A stretch of DNA of 64,000 bases from Neorhizobium sp. JUb45 (lineage in GTDB: Bacteria; Pseudomonadota; Alphaproteobacteria; Rhizobiales; Rhizobiaceae), in assembly GCF_004343585.1 (NCBI RefSeq), contig NZ_SLYW01000005.1, positions 248,001 through 312,000 on the forward strand. The letters run 5' to 3'. Position 1 is the first letter of the stretch. Each line of letters opens with the position of its first letter. Shown piece after piece: positions 1-8,438 of the stretch. Below the pieces are notes generated by a model that saw only the letters and a program-made list of their open reading frames with translations, made no database searches and had not been told where the DNA came from. A program made the position numbers and the translations under genes.

Positions 1-152
1 GCAACAGGCAGATCCTCATCACGCGATTTCGGCTCCAGCTCGGCCTGAACGGCAGCAACGTCGGCCGCCGCGTCCGGGGCCGGATGCGCGACCTGTTCCT
101 CTGCCGGCTTGTCGCCGAAGGTGAAGACGCGTTTGATGAAGCTCAATGCCAT
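1..152 (-). CDS. ftsY: Signal recognition particle receptor FtsY, N-terminal fragment
   Basis: Only the first 50 or so codons lie in the window; the gene runs off the left edge. Translation from the ATG at 152 begins MALSFIKRVFTFGDKP and continues into an acidic, Ala/Pro/Glu-rich stretch, which is the usual start of alphaproteobacterial FtsY, whose conserved NG GTPase domain would follow outside the window. FtsY is the membrane-associated GTPase that docks Ffh-ribosome complexes at the translocon. Its place directly downstream of mtaB and dapF on the same strand matches the order known in Rhizobiaceae, and that context carries much of the call because no GTPase motif is visible. Confidence 0.8.
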   Translation of the reverse strand, partial: MALSFIKRVFTFGDKPAEEQVAHPAPDAAADVAAVQAELEPKSRDEDLPV

Positions 153-170
153 ATGTGATATCCGTTCCGG

Positions 171-1457
171 TCAGGCCGCCTGCTCGTGACGAGCATCGGC
201 CACGACGGTCATGTCGAGATGTTTGCCGTTGTGCCCTGTTATCATAACGCGCTTGAAGTCGCGGGGAATAAGGTCAGGGGCTGCAACCAGCGAAAAGTTT
301 TCCGTATGCGCCAAGCCGTTGTTCTCAACGATGATGGTCTGCTCGGTGCCGACCATGCGATCGAGATGGGCGCGGTGCAGCGCTTCGCCACGGGCGCGCA
401 GCCGTGCCGCACGATCCTTGACCAGCGCGCGATCCACCTGCGGCATGCGGGCGGCCGGCGTGCCGGGGCGCGGGCTGTAGGGAAAGACATGCAGGAAGGA
501 GATGCCGGCTTCTTCTGCAAGCGTTGCGGCACCTTCGAACATCTCTTCCGTCTCTGTCGGGAAACCGGCGATCATATCCGCCCCGAAGGCGATATCAGGC
601 CGCAGGCGGCGGGCCTGTTCGGTAAAGGCCAGCGCCTCGGCGCGGCTGTGGCGGCGTTTCATGCGCTTCAGGATCATGTCGTCCCCATGCTGCAAGGACA
701 GATGCAGATGCGGCATGAAACGTGGTTCGTCGGCAATCAGATCCCAGAGGTGATTGTCGGCCTCGATACTGTCGATCGACGACAGGCGCAGGCGACGAAT
801 GTCGGGAACCTGTTTCAGCAGCGTCTTGGCGAGATAACCCAAGGTGGGGGTACCGGGCAGATCGGCGCCGTAGCTGGTGGCATCAACGCCGGTCAGCACG
901 ATTTCGCGATAACCGCTTTCCGTCAGTTTTCGCGCCTGTTCAACCACCGCGCCCATCGGCACGGAGCGGGAATTGCCGCGTCCATAAGGGATGATGCAGA
1001 AGGTGCAGCGGTGATCGCAGCCGTTCTGTACCTGTATGAAGGCGCGCACATGCCCATCGATATGCCTGATCATCTGCGGCGCTGTCGCCTTGACGCTCAT
1101 GATATCGTTGACGCGCAGCTTTTCTTCCGCCGACACGCCGAAATCCGGCAGGGCGCGATAGGAGGTGCTTTTCAGCTTTTCTTCGTTGCCGAGCACCATG
1201 TCGACTTCGGCCATATCGGCAAAGGTCTGCTTTTCGGTCTGCGCGGCACAGCCGGTGACGATGATGCGGGCATGCGGGTTTTCGCGGCGCACACGGCGGA
1301 TGGTCTGGCGCGCCTGACGCACCGCTTCGCCTGTCACGGCGCAGGTATTGACCAGCACGGCATTGTTGAGCCCAGCCTTTTCGGCTTCGGCCCGCATCAC
1401 TTCCGATTCATAGGTGTTCAGCCGACAGCCGAAGGTGATGACCTCGACGCCGCTCAA
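171..1457 (-). CDS. mtaB: tRNA t6A37 methylthiotransferase MtaB
   Basis: This radical-SAM enzyme adds a methylthio group to N6-threonylcarbamoyladenosine at position 37 of tRNAs reading ANN codons. The 428-residue protein has the expected layout: an N-terminal UPF0004 domain with Cys11, Cys39 and Cys70 for the auxiliary cluster, the radical-SAM CxxxCxxC motif at Cys147, Cys151 and Cys154 ([17 protein letters not shown]), and a C-terminal TRAM-like RNA-binding region. The absence of a longer inserted region, and the neighbourhood, favour MtaB over MiaB or RimO. The start overlaps the dapF stop by four bases, so the two are probably translationally coupled within a dapF-mtaB-ftsY operon. Confidence 0.93.
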   Translation of the reverse strand: MSGVEVITFGCRLNTYESEVMRAEAEKAGLNNAVLVNTCAVTGEAVRQARQTIRRVRRENPHARIIVTGCAAQTEKQTFADMAEVDMVLGNEEKLKSTSYRALPDFGVSAEEKLRVNDIMSVKATAPQMIRHIDGHVRAFIQVQNGCDHRCTFCIIPYGRGNSRSVPMGAVVEQARKLTESGYREIVLTGVDATSYGADLPGTPTLGYLAKTLLKQVPDIRRLRLSSIDSIEADNHLWDLIADEPRFMPHLHLSLQHGDDMILKRMKRRHSRAEALAFTEQARRLRPDIAFGADMIAGFPTETEEMFEGAATLAEEAGISFLHVFPYSPRPGTPAARMPQVDRALVKDRAARLRARGEALHRAHLDRMVGTEQTIIVENNGLAHTENFSLVAAPDLIPRDFKRVMITGHNGKHLDMTVVADARHEQAA

Positions 1458-2356
1458 TTCACCCTCGCTTCGGGTTTTTCATCCCGGACAAAACTGCCGG
1501 TGACCGGATCGACCTTGCCGGACCATTCCCATTCGGCAGGACCGGTCATGACGACGTGATCGTTTTCGCGCCACTCGATGACAAGCGGCTGGCGGCTCGG
1601 TGCCGATGCCACATCGATGGTCACCGTGCGGCCTGTGCGACCGGTGCGGGCAGCGGATACGCCGGCGGCACAGGCGGCGGAACCGCAGGCGAGCGTCAGC
1701 CCGGCACCACGTTCCCAGGTGCGGGTGCGCAAGGAACTGTTGGATGTGACCTGCGCCAGCGTGATATTGGCCTTTTCCGGGAACATCGGATGATTTTCCA
1801 GCATCGGGCCAAAGCGCTCGAGATCGAAGGTCATCGGGTCCTGATCGACCCAGAAGACCGCATGCGGATTGCCCATCGACATGGCCGAGGGCGAATGCAG
1901 CACGGGCGCATCGATCGGGCCGATCTGCAGCTCGATACGGCTGGTGTCGAAAAACTCTTCCTCCAGCGGGATGCGATCCCAGGCGAAAACCGGCTTTCCC
2001 ATATCGACCGAGATCGTGCCGTCCGCATGCTCTTCCGCATTCAGAATGCCGGCCACCGTCTGGAAGGTAAAAGTCTTGCGTCCGGTCTCGGCAGCCAATG
2101 CCTGCACGACGCAGCGCGTGCCGTTGCCGCAGGCCTGCGCCTTGGTGCCATCGCAATTCAAAATGTCGATCCAGGCATCGGTGCCATCAGCCCTCGGATC
2201 ATGGATGGCCATGATCTGGTCGAACTGGGTGGCAGGATCGGCATTCAGCGCAATCGCCGCATCAGGCGTCACCATATCGGGACGGCCTCGCATGTCGACG
2301 ACCAGGATCTTGTTGCCAAGCCCGTTCATGCGCGCGAATTCGACCTGTCCTGTCAT
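1454..2356 (-). CDS. dapF: Diaminopimelate epimerase DapF
   Basis: DapF converts LL- to meso-diaminopimelate, the precursor of lysine and of the peptidoglycan cross-linking residue. The two catalytic cysteines of this cofactor-free epimerase are visible: Cys76 in ACGNGTRC and Cys224 in TLACGSAAC (numbering from the proposed start). The reading frame is open to 2395, but the family-like start is the ATG at 2356, giving [17 protein letters not shown] and about 300 residues; the extra 13 residues upstream do not resemble the family. It overlaps mtaB by four bases and leads an apparent dapF-mtaB-ftsY operon. Confidence 0.93.
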   Translation of the reverse strand: MTGQVEFARMNGLGNKILVVDMRGRPDMVTPDAAIALNADPATQFDQIMAIHDPRADGTDAWIDILNCDGTKAQACGNGTRCVVQALAAETGRKTFTFQTVAGILNAEEHADGTISVDMGKPVFAWDRIPLEEEFFDTSRIELQIGPIDAPVLHSPSAMSMGNPHAVFWVDQDPMTFDLERFGPMLENHPMFPEKANITLAQVTSNSSLRTRTWERGAGLTLACGSAACAAGVSAARTGRTGRTVTIDVASAPSRQPLVIEWRENDHVVMTGPAEWEWSGKVDPVTGSFVRDEKPEARVN

Positions 2357-2449
2357 GATGCTGATCCATTCCCGGGCCTGCGCCCCTATCTTCAAGGCGT
2401 ATATGGCCGAAAGTATCGGGAATTACCAGTGGTGCCTAATGGTCGCCGC

Positions 2450-3037
2450 TTACCCGAAAATCCGCTCCACCAGACCATGCACGCGCCGAAATGCGGCCTT
2501 GGCGCCTTCTGCGGCTTCCATTTCTTCGGCTTCGGAAAGCGGCAGGTCGTTATAGGCCGAAACGAAATTGCGCCAATGCAGGCCACGGCCTTCCGGATGA
2601 CCAGCGAGATGGCGGGCGCCAAAATCATCCGACAGATCCAGCTTGGCGGCTTCCTTGCGCAGGAAGGCGGCGCCGAGATTGGAGCCTTCAGCCACATAAA
2701 CCCAGCCGAGTGCTGCGGCAGGGCTCAATGGTCCTGTTGTGGTAACAAGCTTTTCAGCCACGTCACCGAGATCGACAATATCCTGACGCAGGGCTTCCAG
2801 ACGGCAGCGATCGGCAAGGCCAGGAAGTTTCGCATTCAGCTCCGACGACGCATAAAGCGGCGCGACATCCGCATGGAAATGATGCTGAACCTCGAGGAAC
2901 AGGGCGTAACGGTCCCGGTCAGCAAAGGGTTCGGCACACATGATGCGCTTGTCCAGCGTATCATGTGTGCCCGCCGTCAGCGCCTTCAGACGCTGGATAC
3001 GGGTGGATTCGGCCGGACGTTCGAGTTCGATCAGCAT
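2450..3037 (-). CDS. Biliverdin-producing heme oxygenase
   Basis: The predicted 195-residue cytosolic protein resembles the HemO/BphO group of bacterial heme oxygenases, which open heme to biliverdin, CO and iron. Features are the N-terminal helix LKALTAGTHDTLDKRI with His25 as candidate proximal heme ligand, and the distal-helix-type segment GWVYVAEGSNLGAAFLRK around residues 115-132. I chose the ATG at 3037 because GAGGGA lies just upstream; the frame is open to 3229 but the additional 64 residues overlap the neighbouring gene and look unrelated. No phytochrome or heme-uptake gene is adjacent, so iron release versus chromophore supply cannot be decided. Confidence 0.82.
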   Translation of the reverse strand: MLIELERPAESTRIQRLKALTAGTHDTLDKRIMCAEPFADRDRYALFLEVQHHFHADVAPLYASSELNAKLPGLADRCRLEALRQDIVDLGDVAEKLVTTTGPLSPAAALGWVYVAEGSNLGAAFLRKEAAKLDLSDDFGARHLAGHPEGRGLHWRNFVSAYNDLPLSEAEEMEAAEGAKAAFRRVHGLVERIFG

Positions 3038-3089
3038 TTCTTGTCCCTCAAGCTCATGTTTCGCATGAAGCAAATCGGAGTGGGTGTCG

Positions 3090-4187
3090 TCAAGTGCGCG
3101 TATTGGCGGAAATGGATGCGGGCACGTCGAAAACCTCGCCCGGCCGCATGGGACGAAAACGATCGCGAGAAATTTTTCGCGCATCGAGCGCGGCATGAAG
3201 CGCCTCCACAGGCTGCTCGACGCCCTCATTGGTGAGTTTCACGGTGCCCCAATGGTGGCCCGCAACAAAGGACGCGCCGCAAAGCAACATGCCCTCCACC
3301 GCTTCTTCCGGGTTCTGGTGCTGAGCCTTCATGAACCAGCGCGGCTCATAAGCGCCGAAAGGCAGGTTGGCGAGGCGGAAACCGCCATGCTTTTCGTGTG
3401 CCGCGCGATAATTGATGCCGCTGTGAAAGCCGGTATCACCGATATGATAGATTTTTCCGGCCGGTGTTTCGAACACGAAAGCCGCCCATAGCGCTTGCCG
3501 ACGATCATTGAGGCCGCGAGCCGACCAGTGATGGCAGGGTTCGCAATGGAAAATGACGCCCGGCGCGACGGTTTCCTGAGCTCCCCAATCCATCACCGTG
3601 ATCCCTGCATCCGGCACGCGTGTGCGGATGATCGCATCATTGCCGAGCGGGGTGATGAAATGCGGCTTGTCGCGCCCCTGCAGCACCCAGAGCGTTTCGA
3701 GATCGAGATGGTCGTAATGATTGTGGGTGACGAGCACGATATCGATCGGCGGCAGATCGCCGATGCGGATGCCGGGTGGGTTGACGCGCTTCGGGCCGGT
3801 CCACGAAAACGGGCTGGTGCGCTCCGACCAGACGGGATCAGTGAGGATGTTGAGGCCGGCGACCTGGATCAGCATGGAGGCATGGCCGACCATGGTGACG
3901 ACGACGCGGTCTCCATCAATACGGGTTTCCGGGACGGCTTGCGGAAACGGGCTGGCAAAGGTGTCCGGCCAGGGAATATTGCCGTTGCCGAGTTTCCAGC
4001 GCAGGAGATCGGTCATGCCCGCCGGTTCTTCGCCATTCGGATTGAAGAAATGCGTGCCGTCGAAATGATCCGATACGGGACCGCTGTAATACTTATTGCC
4101 AGCCATGGCGCTCCTAGCCGTGAACCCGCCGGCAAGGGCCGCGATGGCGGCGAGACCGGTCCATTTGAAAAAATTGCGACGGTTCAT
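3090..4187 (-). CDS. Metallo-beta-lactamase-fold hydrolase with Tat-type signal (NAPE-PLD-like)
   Basis: The 365-residue protein starts MNRRNFFKWTG followed by a hydrophobic stretch and Ala-x-Ala-like site near residue 29, so it is probably exported by the Tat pathway. The metal-binding motif HxHxDH is present at His155, His157, Asp159 and His160 (THNHYDHLD), followed by further His residues (CEPCHHW, HIGDTGFH, GHHWGT) typical of the NAPE-PLD/UlaG-like branch of the superfamily. Substrate is unknown. It lies 52 bases upstream of the heme oxygenase start on the same strand, so the two may share a transcript. No good Shine-Dalgarno is seen before the ATG, but the Tat motif fixes the N terminus. 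Confidence 0.82.
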   Translation of the reverse strand: MNRRNFFKWTGLAAIAALAGGFTARSAMAGNKYYSGPVSDHFDGTHFFNPNGEEPAGMTDLLRWKLGNGNIPWPDTFASPFPQAVPETRIDGDRVVVTMVGHASMLIQVAGLNILTDPVWSERTSPFSWTGPKRVNPPGIRIGDLPPIDIVLVTHNHYDHLDLETLWVLQGRDKPHFITPLGNDAIIRTRVPDAGITVMDWGAQETVAPGVIFHCEPCHHWSARGLNDRRQALWAAFVFETPAGKIYHIGDTGFHSGINYRAAHEKHGGFRLANLPFGAYEPRWFMKAQHQNPEEAVEGMLLCGASFVAGHHWGTVKLTNEGVEQPVEALHAALDARKISRDRFRPMRPGEVFDVPASISANTRT

Positions 4188-4240
4188 GAGATCAGTCCGA
4201 TGGTCGGAGTTTTCAAGGAGACGTTTTCAGGGAGGTGTGC

Positions 4241-4678
4241 TCAGGCGACTTCGATATCCGTCTGTGCAAAATCCTCGCCGACGAAGAGAAGTGGCGATTT
4301 GAACGTTTTGGCGGCGGCATAGGTAAAACAATCGCCGAAATTGAGTTTTGCCGGATGCCCGACGAAACGGCCAAATGTCTTCGCGGCATCGAGGGCGGTC
4401 TCGTGCAGTCCGGCGGGGAGATCGATCTCGGTGGCGTTGATCTGGTCAAGGAAATCGCCGACGAGTTTCTGCATTTCTTCGATCATACCTGCAGGCATCG
4501 GCGAATTTTCACCATAAAGAGAAGCCTTCTTCTTGCGAGTCAGCCCGATCACAGCTTCGAATATGACCAGCGAAGAATAATGGATAGGAGACTGCGCGGC
4601 ATTGATCTTTTCGAGCAGCACAGCCGCGCCATCTTCGTCACTGATGATTGCAACGATGGCGGATGCATCGACAAACAT
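4241..4678 (-). CDS. vapC: PIN-domain ribonuclease toxin VapC
   Basis: A 145-residue PIN-domain protein, the usual VapC size. The acidic residues that bind Mg2+/Mn2+ are visible at Asp4 (MFVDASAI), Glu41 (IFEAVIGL), Asp116 (LNFGDCFTYA) and Asp136 (VGEDFA). VapC toxins typically cut initiator tRNA or rRNA loops when freed from their antitoxin. The ATG at 4678 shares one base with the stop of the upstream antitoxin (TGATG), the usual coupled arrangement; a GTG at 4690 would add four residues. No degradation of the frame is seen, so the toxin is probably active. Confidence 0.9.
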   Translation of the reverse strand: MFVDASAIVAIISDEDGAAVLLEKINAAQSPIHYSSLVIFEAVIGLTRKKKASLYGENSPMPAGMIEEMQKLVGDFLDQINATEIDLPAGLHETALDAAKTFGRFVGHPAKLNFGDCFTYAAAKTFKSPLLFVGEDFAQTDIEVA

Positions 4679-4917
4679 CAGATTTCCCACATCTCGTCCA
4701 TGAACGCCTTTTCATCGAAATCAGGATCCTTGGGGCCGAGCGCGGCATATCGCTCCTGCAAGGGTTTAATCCGCTCCTTCAACGGCTTTTCATGCGCCTC
4801 TCTCAGCACACTCTCCAACGCCAGACGCACGGCTTCCGTCTTGGTCTTGGTGCCAAGGTAGCGCATCACCTCGTCGGCCAGTGCATTGACCTTCGGATCA
4901 CGGATATAAAGAGACAT
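4678..4917 (-). CDS. vapB: VapB-type antitoxin (Rv0623-like family)
   Basis: A 79-residue protein with the N-terminal pattern MSLYIRDPKVNALADEV and KTKTEAVRLALESVL of the Rv0623-like/PSK transcription-factor antitoxins, in which a short N-terminal segment binds DNA and the C-terminal part wraps the toxin. The C-terminal half is charged and ends in an acidic MDEMWEI tail that likely inserts into the PIN active site. GGAAGG lies upstream of the ATG. It precedes vapC with a one-base overlap and is itself preceded by a promoter with two GAATATTC palindromes, consistent with autorepression by the VapBC complex. Confidence 0.88.
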   Translation of the reverse strand: MSLYIRDPKVNALADEVMRYLGTKTKTEAVRLALESVLREAHEKPLKERIKPLQERYAALGPKDPDFDEKAFMDEMWEI

Positions 4918-4945
4918 TGCACGTCACCTTCCGGCAGGGGCGATG

Positions 4946-4981
4946 GAATATTCAGTATAGACCAAATGAATATTCCCGCAA
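4946..4981 (-). promoter_or_regulatory. vapBC promoter with paired palindromic operator
   Basis: On the minus strand a TTGCGG box (4976-4981) is followed after 16 bases by TATACT (4954-4959), a good -35/-10 pair 37 bases before the vapB ATG. Two copies of the perfect palindrome GAATATTC lie at 4946-4953 and 4968-4975, centred 22 bp apart, one downstream of the -10 and one between the boxes. Such a spacing of about two helical turns is what a dimeric VapB or VapBC hetero-octamer would need. Confidence 0.7.
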
Positions 4982-5079
4982 TCGACAGCAAAACCTTGGC
5001 ATCAACACTGGCGCGCCTATTTAGGCCGGCGTTGTGATGTCGTGCGCGAGAGAATGCGCCAATCGGCTTTGGATGGACC

Positions 5080-5655
5080 ATGAGATTTTTGAAGATATTG
5101 ATGATGGCCGGCGCATTGTCGCTTTCCGCGGTTTTCGCCTTAGCGCAGGATGTGCCGCCGCCCGTGCATGGCGTCACTTTCGAGGAATGGGCATCGGCCT
5201 CTGCCCGTATTTCCAACAGGACAAGTGAGGACGAGGTCTTCAAGACGCTGGCGATCGACAAGGCTCAGTTCGACGCAGTCAATGAGACCTTTACCCAGGC
5301 CTTGAAGGACGACAAGGATTTCAAGCTGATCACCTATTACGGTCAGGCCTTCAGCAACCTGAATGCCGGCCGGTTTGCCGCCAGCACGCAGGAAACGAAG
5401 CGCAAGCTTGCCAGCTTCGACGATTACGCCCGTGTCACCGGTCACATGGAGGCCGCCACCGATGTCGGCATCGATCCGCAGAAGGTGCTGGAAGAACATG
5501 GGCTGACCGTGTTCGAATACAGCCAGGACGGCGCCTACTGGGTCGGCCAGCTGCGCGACAAGAGCCTGTCGGGCAAAACTGCCGAAGTGAGTGGCTGGAC
5601 TGACGGCATCGGCAAATACAAGTCGGAATACGCAGCCCGTTACGCGAAAAAATGA
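5080..5655 (+). CDS. Secreted protein of unknown function
   Basis: A 191-residue protein with a clear Sec signal peptide: MRFLKILMMAGALSLSAVF and a likely cut after ALA near residue 22. The mature part is soluble, charged and without cysteines, apparently helical in the middle (FNETFTQALKDDKDF-like segments) and ending in a Lys-rich AARYAKK. I do not recognise a family. It stands alone between the divergent vapBC pair and ffh, and a weak hairpin follows the stop. A periplasmic location is the only inference I would make. Confidence 0.75.
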   Translation: MRFLKILMMAGALSLSAVFALAQDVPPPVHGVTFEEWASASARISNRTSEDEVFKTLAIDKAQFDAVNETFTQALKDDKDFKLITYYGQAFSNLNAGRFAASTQETKRKLASFDDYARVTGHMEAATDVGIDPQKVLEEHGLTVFEYSQDGAYWVGQLRDKSLSGKTAEVSGWTDGIGKYKSEYAARYAKK

Positions 5656-5661
5656 TATTTG

Positions 5662-5695
5662 ATGGGCCGCCGGCACCTGGTCGGCCCGTCCTTTA
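5662..5695 (+). terminator. Possible terminator hairpin after the secreted protein gene
   Basis: GGGCCG and CGGCCC arms enclose an 11-base loop just after the stop codon and are followed by a short T-containing run. The T-tract is poor, so termination is uncertain. Confidence 0.35.
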
Positions 5696-5937
5696 CCCCT
5701 GCAAATCGGCCTCTTGCCTTGACTCTCGCCCCCATTTCCTGTTTAAGCCCGAAAATCTGCTGACAAGTCACGACTTGGAGCCGCCGACCGGGGCCGCCAT
5801 ACTGAGCCCGGAGGTCAACACCCGACAGCGCGTTGCGCCCTCGGGTGCTTTTTGGCTTTGCGCGCTCTTCGCGTCTTGTTTTCAGCGGTAAAAGACCCGA
5901 CGTTTCCGGGCACCCGGAAACGAAGAAGGAAGTTGCG

Positions 5938-7524
5938 ATGTTTGAGAACCTGCAGGACCGTCTTGGCTCCATTCTGAATGGACTGACCGGCCGTGGCGCG
6001 TTGAGCGAGGCGGATGTCTCCGCTGCGCTCCGCGAGGTTCGCCGTGCCCTTCTGGAAGCCGACGTGGCGCTCGAAGTGGTTCGCGCCTTCACCGACAAGG
6101 TGCGTGAAAAGGCCATTGGTGCCGAAGTTCTCAAATCGATCAAGCCCGGCCAGATGGTCGTCAAGATCGTCCATGACGAACTGGTCGAGATGCTGGGTTC
6201 GGAAGGCGTTGGCATCAGCCTGCACGCCGCCGCCCCGGTCGTGATCATGATGGTCGGTCTGCAGGGTTCTGGTAAGACCACGACCACCGGCAAGATCGCC
6301 AAGCGGCTGACCGACCGCGACAAGAAAAAGGTGCTGATGGCGTCGCTCGATACGCGTCGTCCGGCAGCCCAGGAACAGCTGCGCCAGTTGGGCGTCCAGA
6401 CCGGCGTCGATACGCTGCCGATCATCGCCGGCCAGTCGCCGACCGATATCGCCGCGCGCGCCGTGCAGGCCGCCAAGCTCGGCGGCCATGACGTCGTCAT
6501 TCTCGACACCGCCGGCCGCACCCATATCGACGAACCGCTGATGGCCGAAATGGCCGAGATCAAGCGCAAGTCCAATCCGCATGAAATTCTGCTGGTTGCC
6601 GATAGCCTGACCGGTCAGGACGCCGTCAATCTGGCGCGCAATTTCGATGAACGCGTCGGCATTACCGGCCTCGTTCTGACCCGTATGGACGGCGATGGCC
6701 GTGGCGGTGCAGCGCTTTCGATGCGCGCCGTCACCGGCAAGCCGATCAAGCTGATCGGTGTCGGCGAAAAGATGACGGAGATGGAGGAATTCCATCCCCG
6801 CCGTATCGCCGACCGTATTCTCGGCATGGGCGATATCGTCTCATTGGTCGAAAAGGCTGCAGAAAACATCGATGCGGAAAAAGCCGCGGCGATGGCCAAG
6901 AAGATGCAGTCGGGCAAGTTCGATCTGAACGACCTTGCCGACCAGTTGCGCCAGATGAAATCGCTCGGCGGCATGGGTGGCATCATGGGCATGATGCCGG
7001 GCATGGCCGGCATGAAGGACAAGCTCGCCGCATCCGGCATGAGCGACAAGACGTTCGACCGCCAGATCGCCATCATCTCCTCGATGACCAAGGCCGAGCG
7101 CGCCAACCCGGACATGCTGAAACATTCCCGCAAGAAGCGCATCGCTGCCGGTTCCGGCTCTGATGCCGCGGAAATCAACAAGCTTCTGAAAATGCACCGC
7201 CAGATGGCCGACATGATGAAAATGATGGGCGGCAAGGGCAAGGGCGGCATGATGAAGCAGATGATGGGCGGCCTTGCCTCGAAGATGGGCATGGGCGGAA
7301 TGGGTGGTATGGGCGGAATGGGTGGTATGGGCGGCATGCCCGACCTTTCCAAGCTCGACCCGAAACAGCTTGAAGCCCTGCAGAAGCAGGCGGAAGCCGC
7401 CGGCCTGAAGCCGGGCGGCGGCCTGCCGGGCGGAATGGGTGGCCTTCCGGGCCTGGGCGGCGGTGGCCTGCCGGGTCTGGGTGGTTTTCCTGGTCTGCCC
7501 GGCCTGCCGGGCAAGAAGAAGTAA
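5938..7524 (+). CDS. ffh: Signal recognition particle protein Ffh (SRP54) with Gly/Met-rich tail
   Basis: Ffh is the SRP GTPase that binds signal sequences on ribosomes and hands them to FtsY. The N-terminal helical bundle is followed by the GTPase G1 loop GLQGSGKTTTTGK (residues 108-120), DTRRPAA, DTAGR and TRMDGDGRGG motifs, then the methionine-rich M domain to about residue 435. After it comes an unusual extension of Gly-Gly-Met and Gly-Leu-Pro-Gly repeats, ending in LPGKKK, making 528 residues versus about 450 in E. coli. I start at the ATG at 5938, preceded by GAAGAAGGAAG; the frame is open further upstream but that part is not family-like. It leads a run of translation genes. Confidence 0.96.
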   Translation: MFENLQDRLGSILNGLTGRGALSEADVSAALREVRRALLEADVALEVVRAFTDKVREKAIGAEVLKSIKPGQMVVKIVHDELVEMLGSEGVGISLHAAAPVVIMMVGLQGSGKTTTTGKIAKRLTDRDKKKVLMASLDTRRPAAQEQLRQLGVQTGVDTLPIIAGQSPTDIAARAVQAAKLGGHDVVILDTAGRTHIDEPLMAEMAEIKRKSNPHEILLVADSLTGQDAVNLARNFDERVGITGLVLTRMDGDGRGGAALSMRAVTGKPIKLIGVGEKMTEMEEFHPRRIADRILGMGDIVSLVEKAAENIDAEKAAAMAKKMQSGKFDLNDLADQLRQMKSLGGMGGIMGMMPGMAGMKDKLAASGMSDKTFDRQIAIISSMTKAERANPDMLKHSRKKRIAAGSGSDAAEINKLLKMHRQMADMMKMMGGKGKGGMMKQMMGGLASKMGMGGMGGMGGMGGMGGMPDLSKLDPKQLEALQKQAEAAGLKPGGGLPGGMGGLPGLGGGGLPGLGGFPGLPGLPGKKK

Positions 7525-7538
7525 GAGGGAGCGCGTAG

Positions 7539-7856
7539 ATGGTTGACACTGAAGTGAAGGCAAAGCTTCTGAGCTACCGCCAGTCGATCGACAATATCGA
7601 TGCGGCGCTGGTGCATATGCTGGCCGAACGTTTTCGCTGCACCAAGGAAGTGGGCCACCTGAAGGCCCAATACGATTTGCCGCCGGCCGACCCGGCGCGT
7701 GAAGAATTCCAGATCGAACGCCTTCGCCAGTTGGCAAAGGATGCTCATCTGGACCCGGATTTCGCCGAGACGTTTTTGAACTTCGTCATCAAGGAAGTCA
7801 TCCGGCATCATGAAGCGATTGCCGCCGAACACGGCGGTCCGAAACAGACTGCATAA
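7539..7856 (+). CDS. AroQ-type chorismate mutase
   Basis: A 105-residue single-domain protein fitting the AroQ-class helical chorismate mutases, which rearrange chorismate to prephenate on the way to phenylalanine and tyrosine. Visible landmarks are the first helix YRQSIDNIDAALVHMLAERF with its Arg, the KEVGHLK segment and ERLRQLAKDA, and the C-terminal helix NFVIKEVIRHHE. It begins 14 bases after ffh and sits between ffh and rpsP, an association seen in Rhizobiaceae that probably reflects shared transcription rather than shared function. Confidence 0.88.
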   Translation: MVDTEVKAKLLSYRQSIDNIDAALVHMLAERFRCTKEVGHLKAQYDLPPADPAREEFQIERLRQLAKDAHLDPDFAETFLNFVIKEVIRHHEAIAAEHGGPKQTA

Positions 7857-7907
7857 CCAACAAGATCAAGGCCCGCCGGATGGCGGCCCAAACCTAGGAG
7901 TAAAACT

Positions 7908-8288
7908 ATGTCCCTGAAGATTCGTCTGGCCCGCGGTGGCTCCAAGAAGCGTCCTTACTACACGATCGTTCTGGCTGACGCCCGTTCGCCGCGCGACGGC
8001 CGCTTCCTGGAAAAGCTCGGTTCCTGGAACCCGATGCTGGCTAAGGACAACGCTGCCCGCATCGAACTGAACGCCGAGCGCATCCAGCATTGGATTGAAA
8101 ACGGTGCACAGCCGACCGACCGCGTTCTGCGCTTCCTGGCCGACGCCAACATTGCTACCCGCGAAGCCAAGAGCAACCCGGTCAAGGCAAAGCCGGGCAA
8201 GAAGGCAATCGAACGCGCTGCTGAAAAGGCCCAGAAGATCGAAGACGCCAAGGCAGCTGCTGCCGAAGCCTCCGCTTCCGCTGAATAA
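7908..8288 (+). CDS. rpsP: 30S ribosomal protein S16
   Basis: S16 is an assembly protein of the 30S subunit. The first 80 residues match the family ([33 protein letters not shown]). A C-terminal extension of about 45 residues, rich in Lys, Ala and Glu ([18 protein letters not shown]), makes the protein 126 residues against about 82 in E. coli; such tails are common in alphaproteobacteria. It is preceded by TAGGAG and followed by a strong hairpin, so some transcripts may end before rimM. Confidence 0.97.
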   Translation: MSLKIRLARGGSKKRPYYTIVLADARSPRDGRFLEKLGSWNPMLAKDNAARIELNAERIQHWIENGAQPTDRVLRFLADANIATREAKSNPVKAKPGKKAIERAAEKAQKIEDAKAAAAEASASAE

Positions 8289-8312
8289 TCTTTTCGGACC
8301 GCAAGGTCTTGG

Positions 8313-8349
8313 GAACGGGTGGCATGGCGACATGCCACCCGTTTTCGTT
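8313..8349 (+). terminator. Intrinsic terminator after rpsP
   Basis: A 13-base-pair perfect stem (AACGGGTGGCATG with its complement) with a GCGA loop is followed by TTTTCGTTT, 25 bases after the rpsP stop. It may attenuate read-through into rimM. Confidence 0.8.
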
Positions 8350-8438
8350 TGTATTTCAGCAGCATGATAACGGCGCTTGCCCGATAATGCCTGCCGCCGT
8401 AAAAGACCGGAAACGACAACGAGGATCGGCACGCCCGT

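Noticed and set aside
186-1559. 457-codon open frame on the plus strand
   Set aside because: It is antisense to mtaB, whose radical-SAM motifs are all present; the plus-strand translation is His/Arg-rich with no family resemblance.
7285-7340. Tandem GGCGGAATGGGTGGTATG-like blocks considered as a CRISPR or intergenic repeat
   Set aside because: They are in frame inside ffh and encode the Gly-Met tail; there are no spacers.
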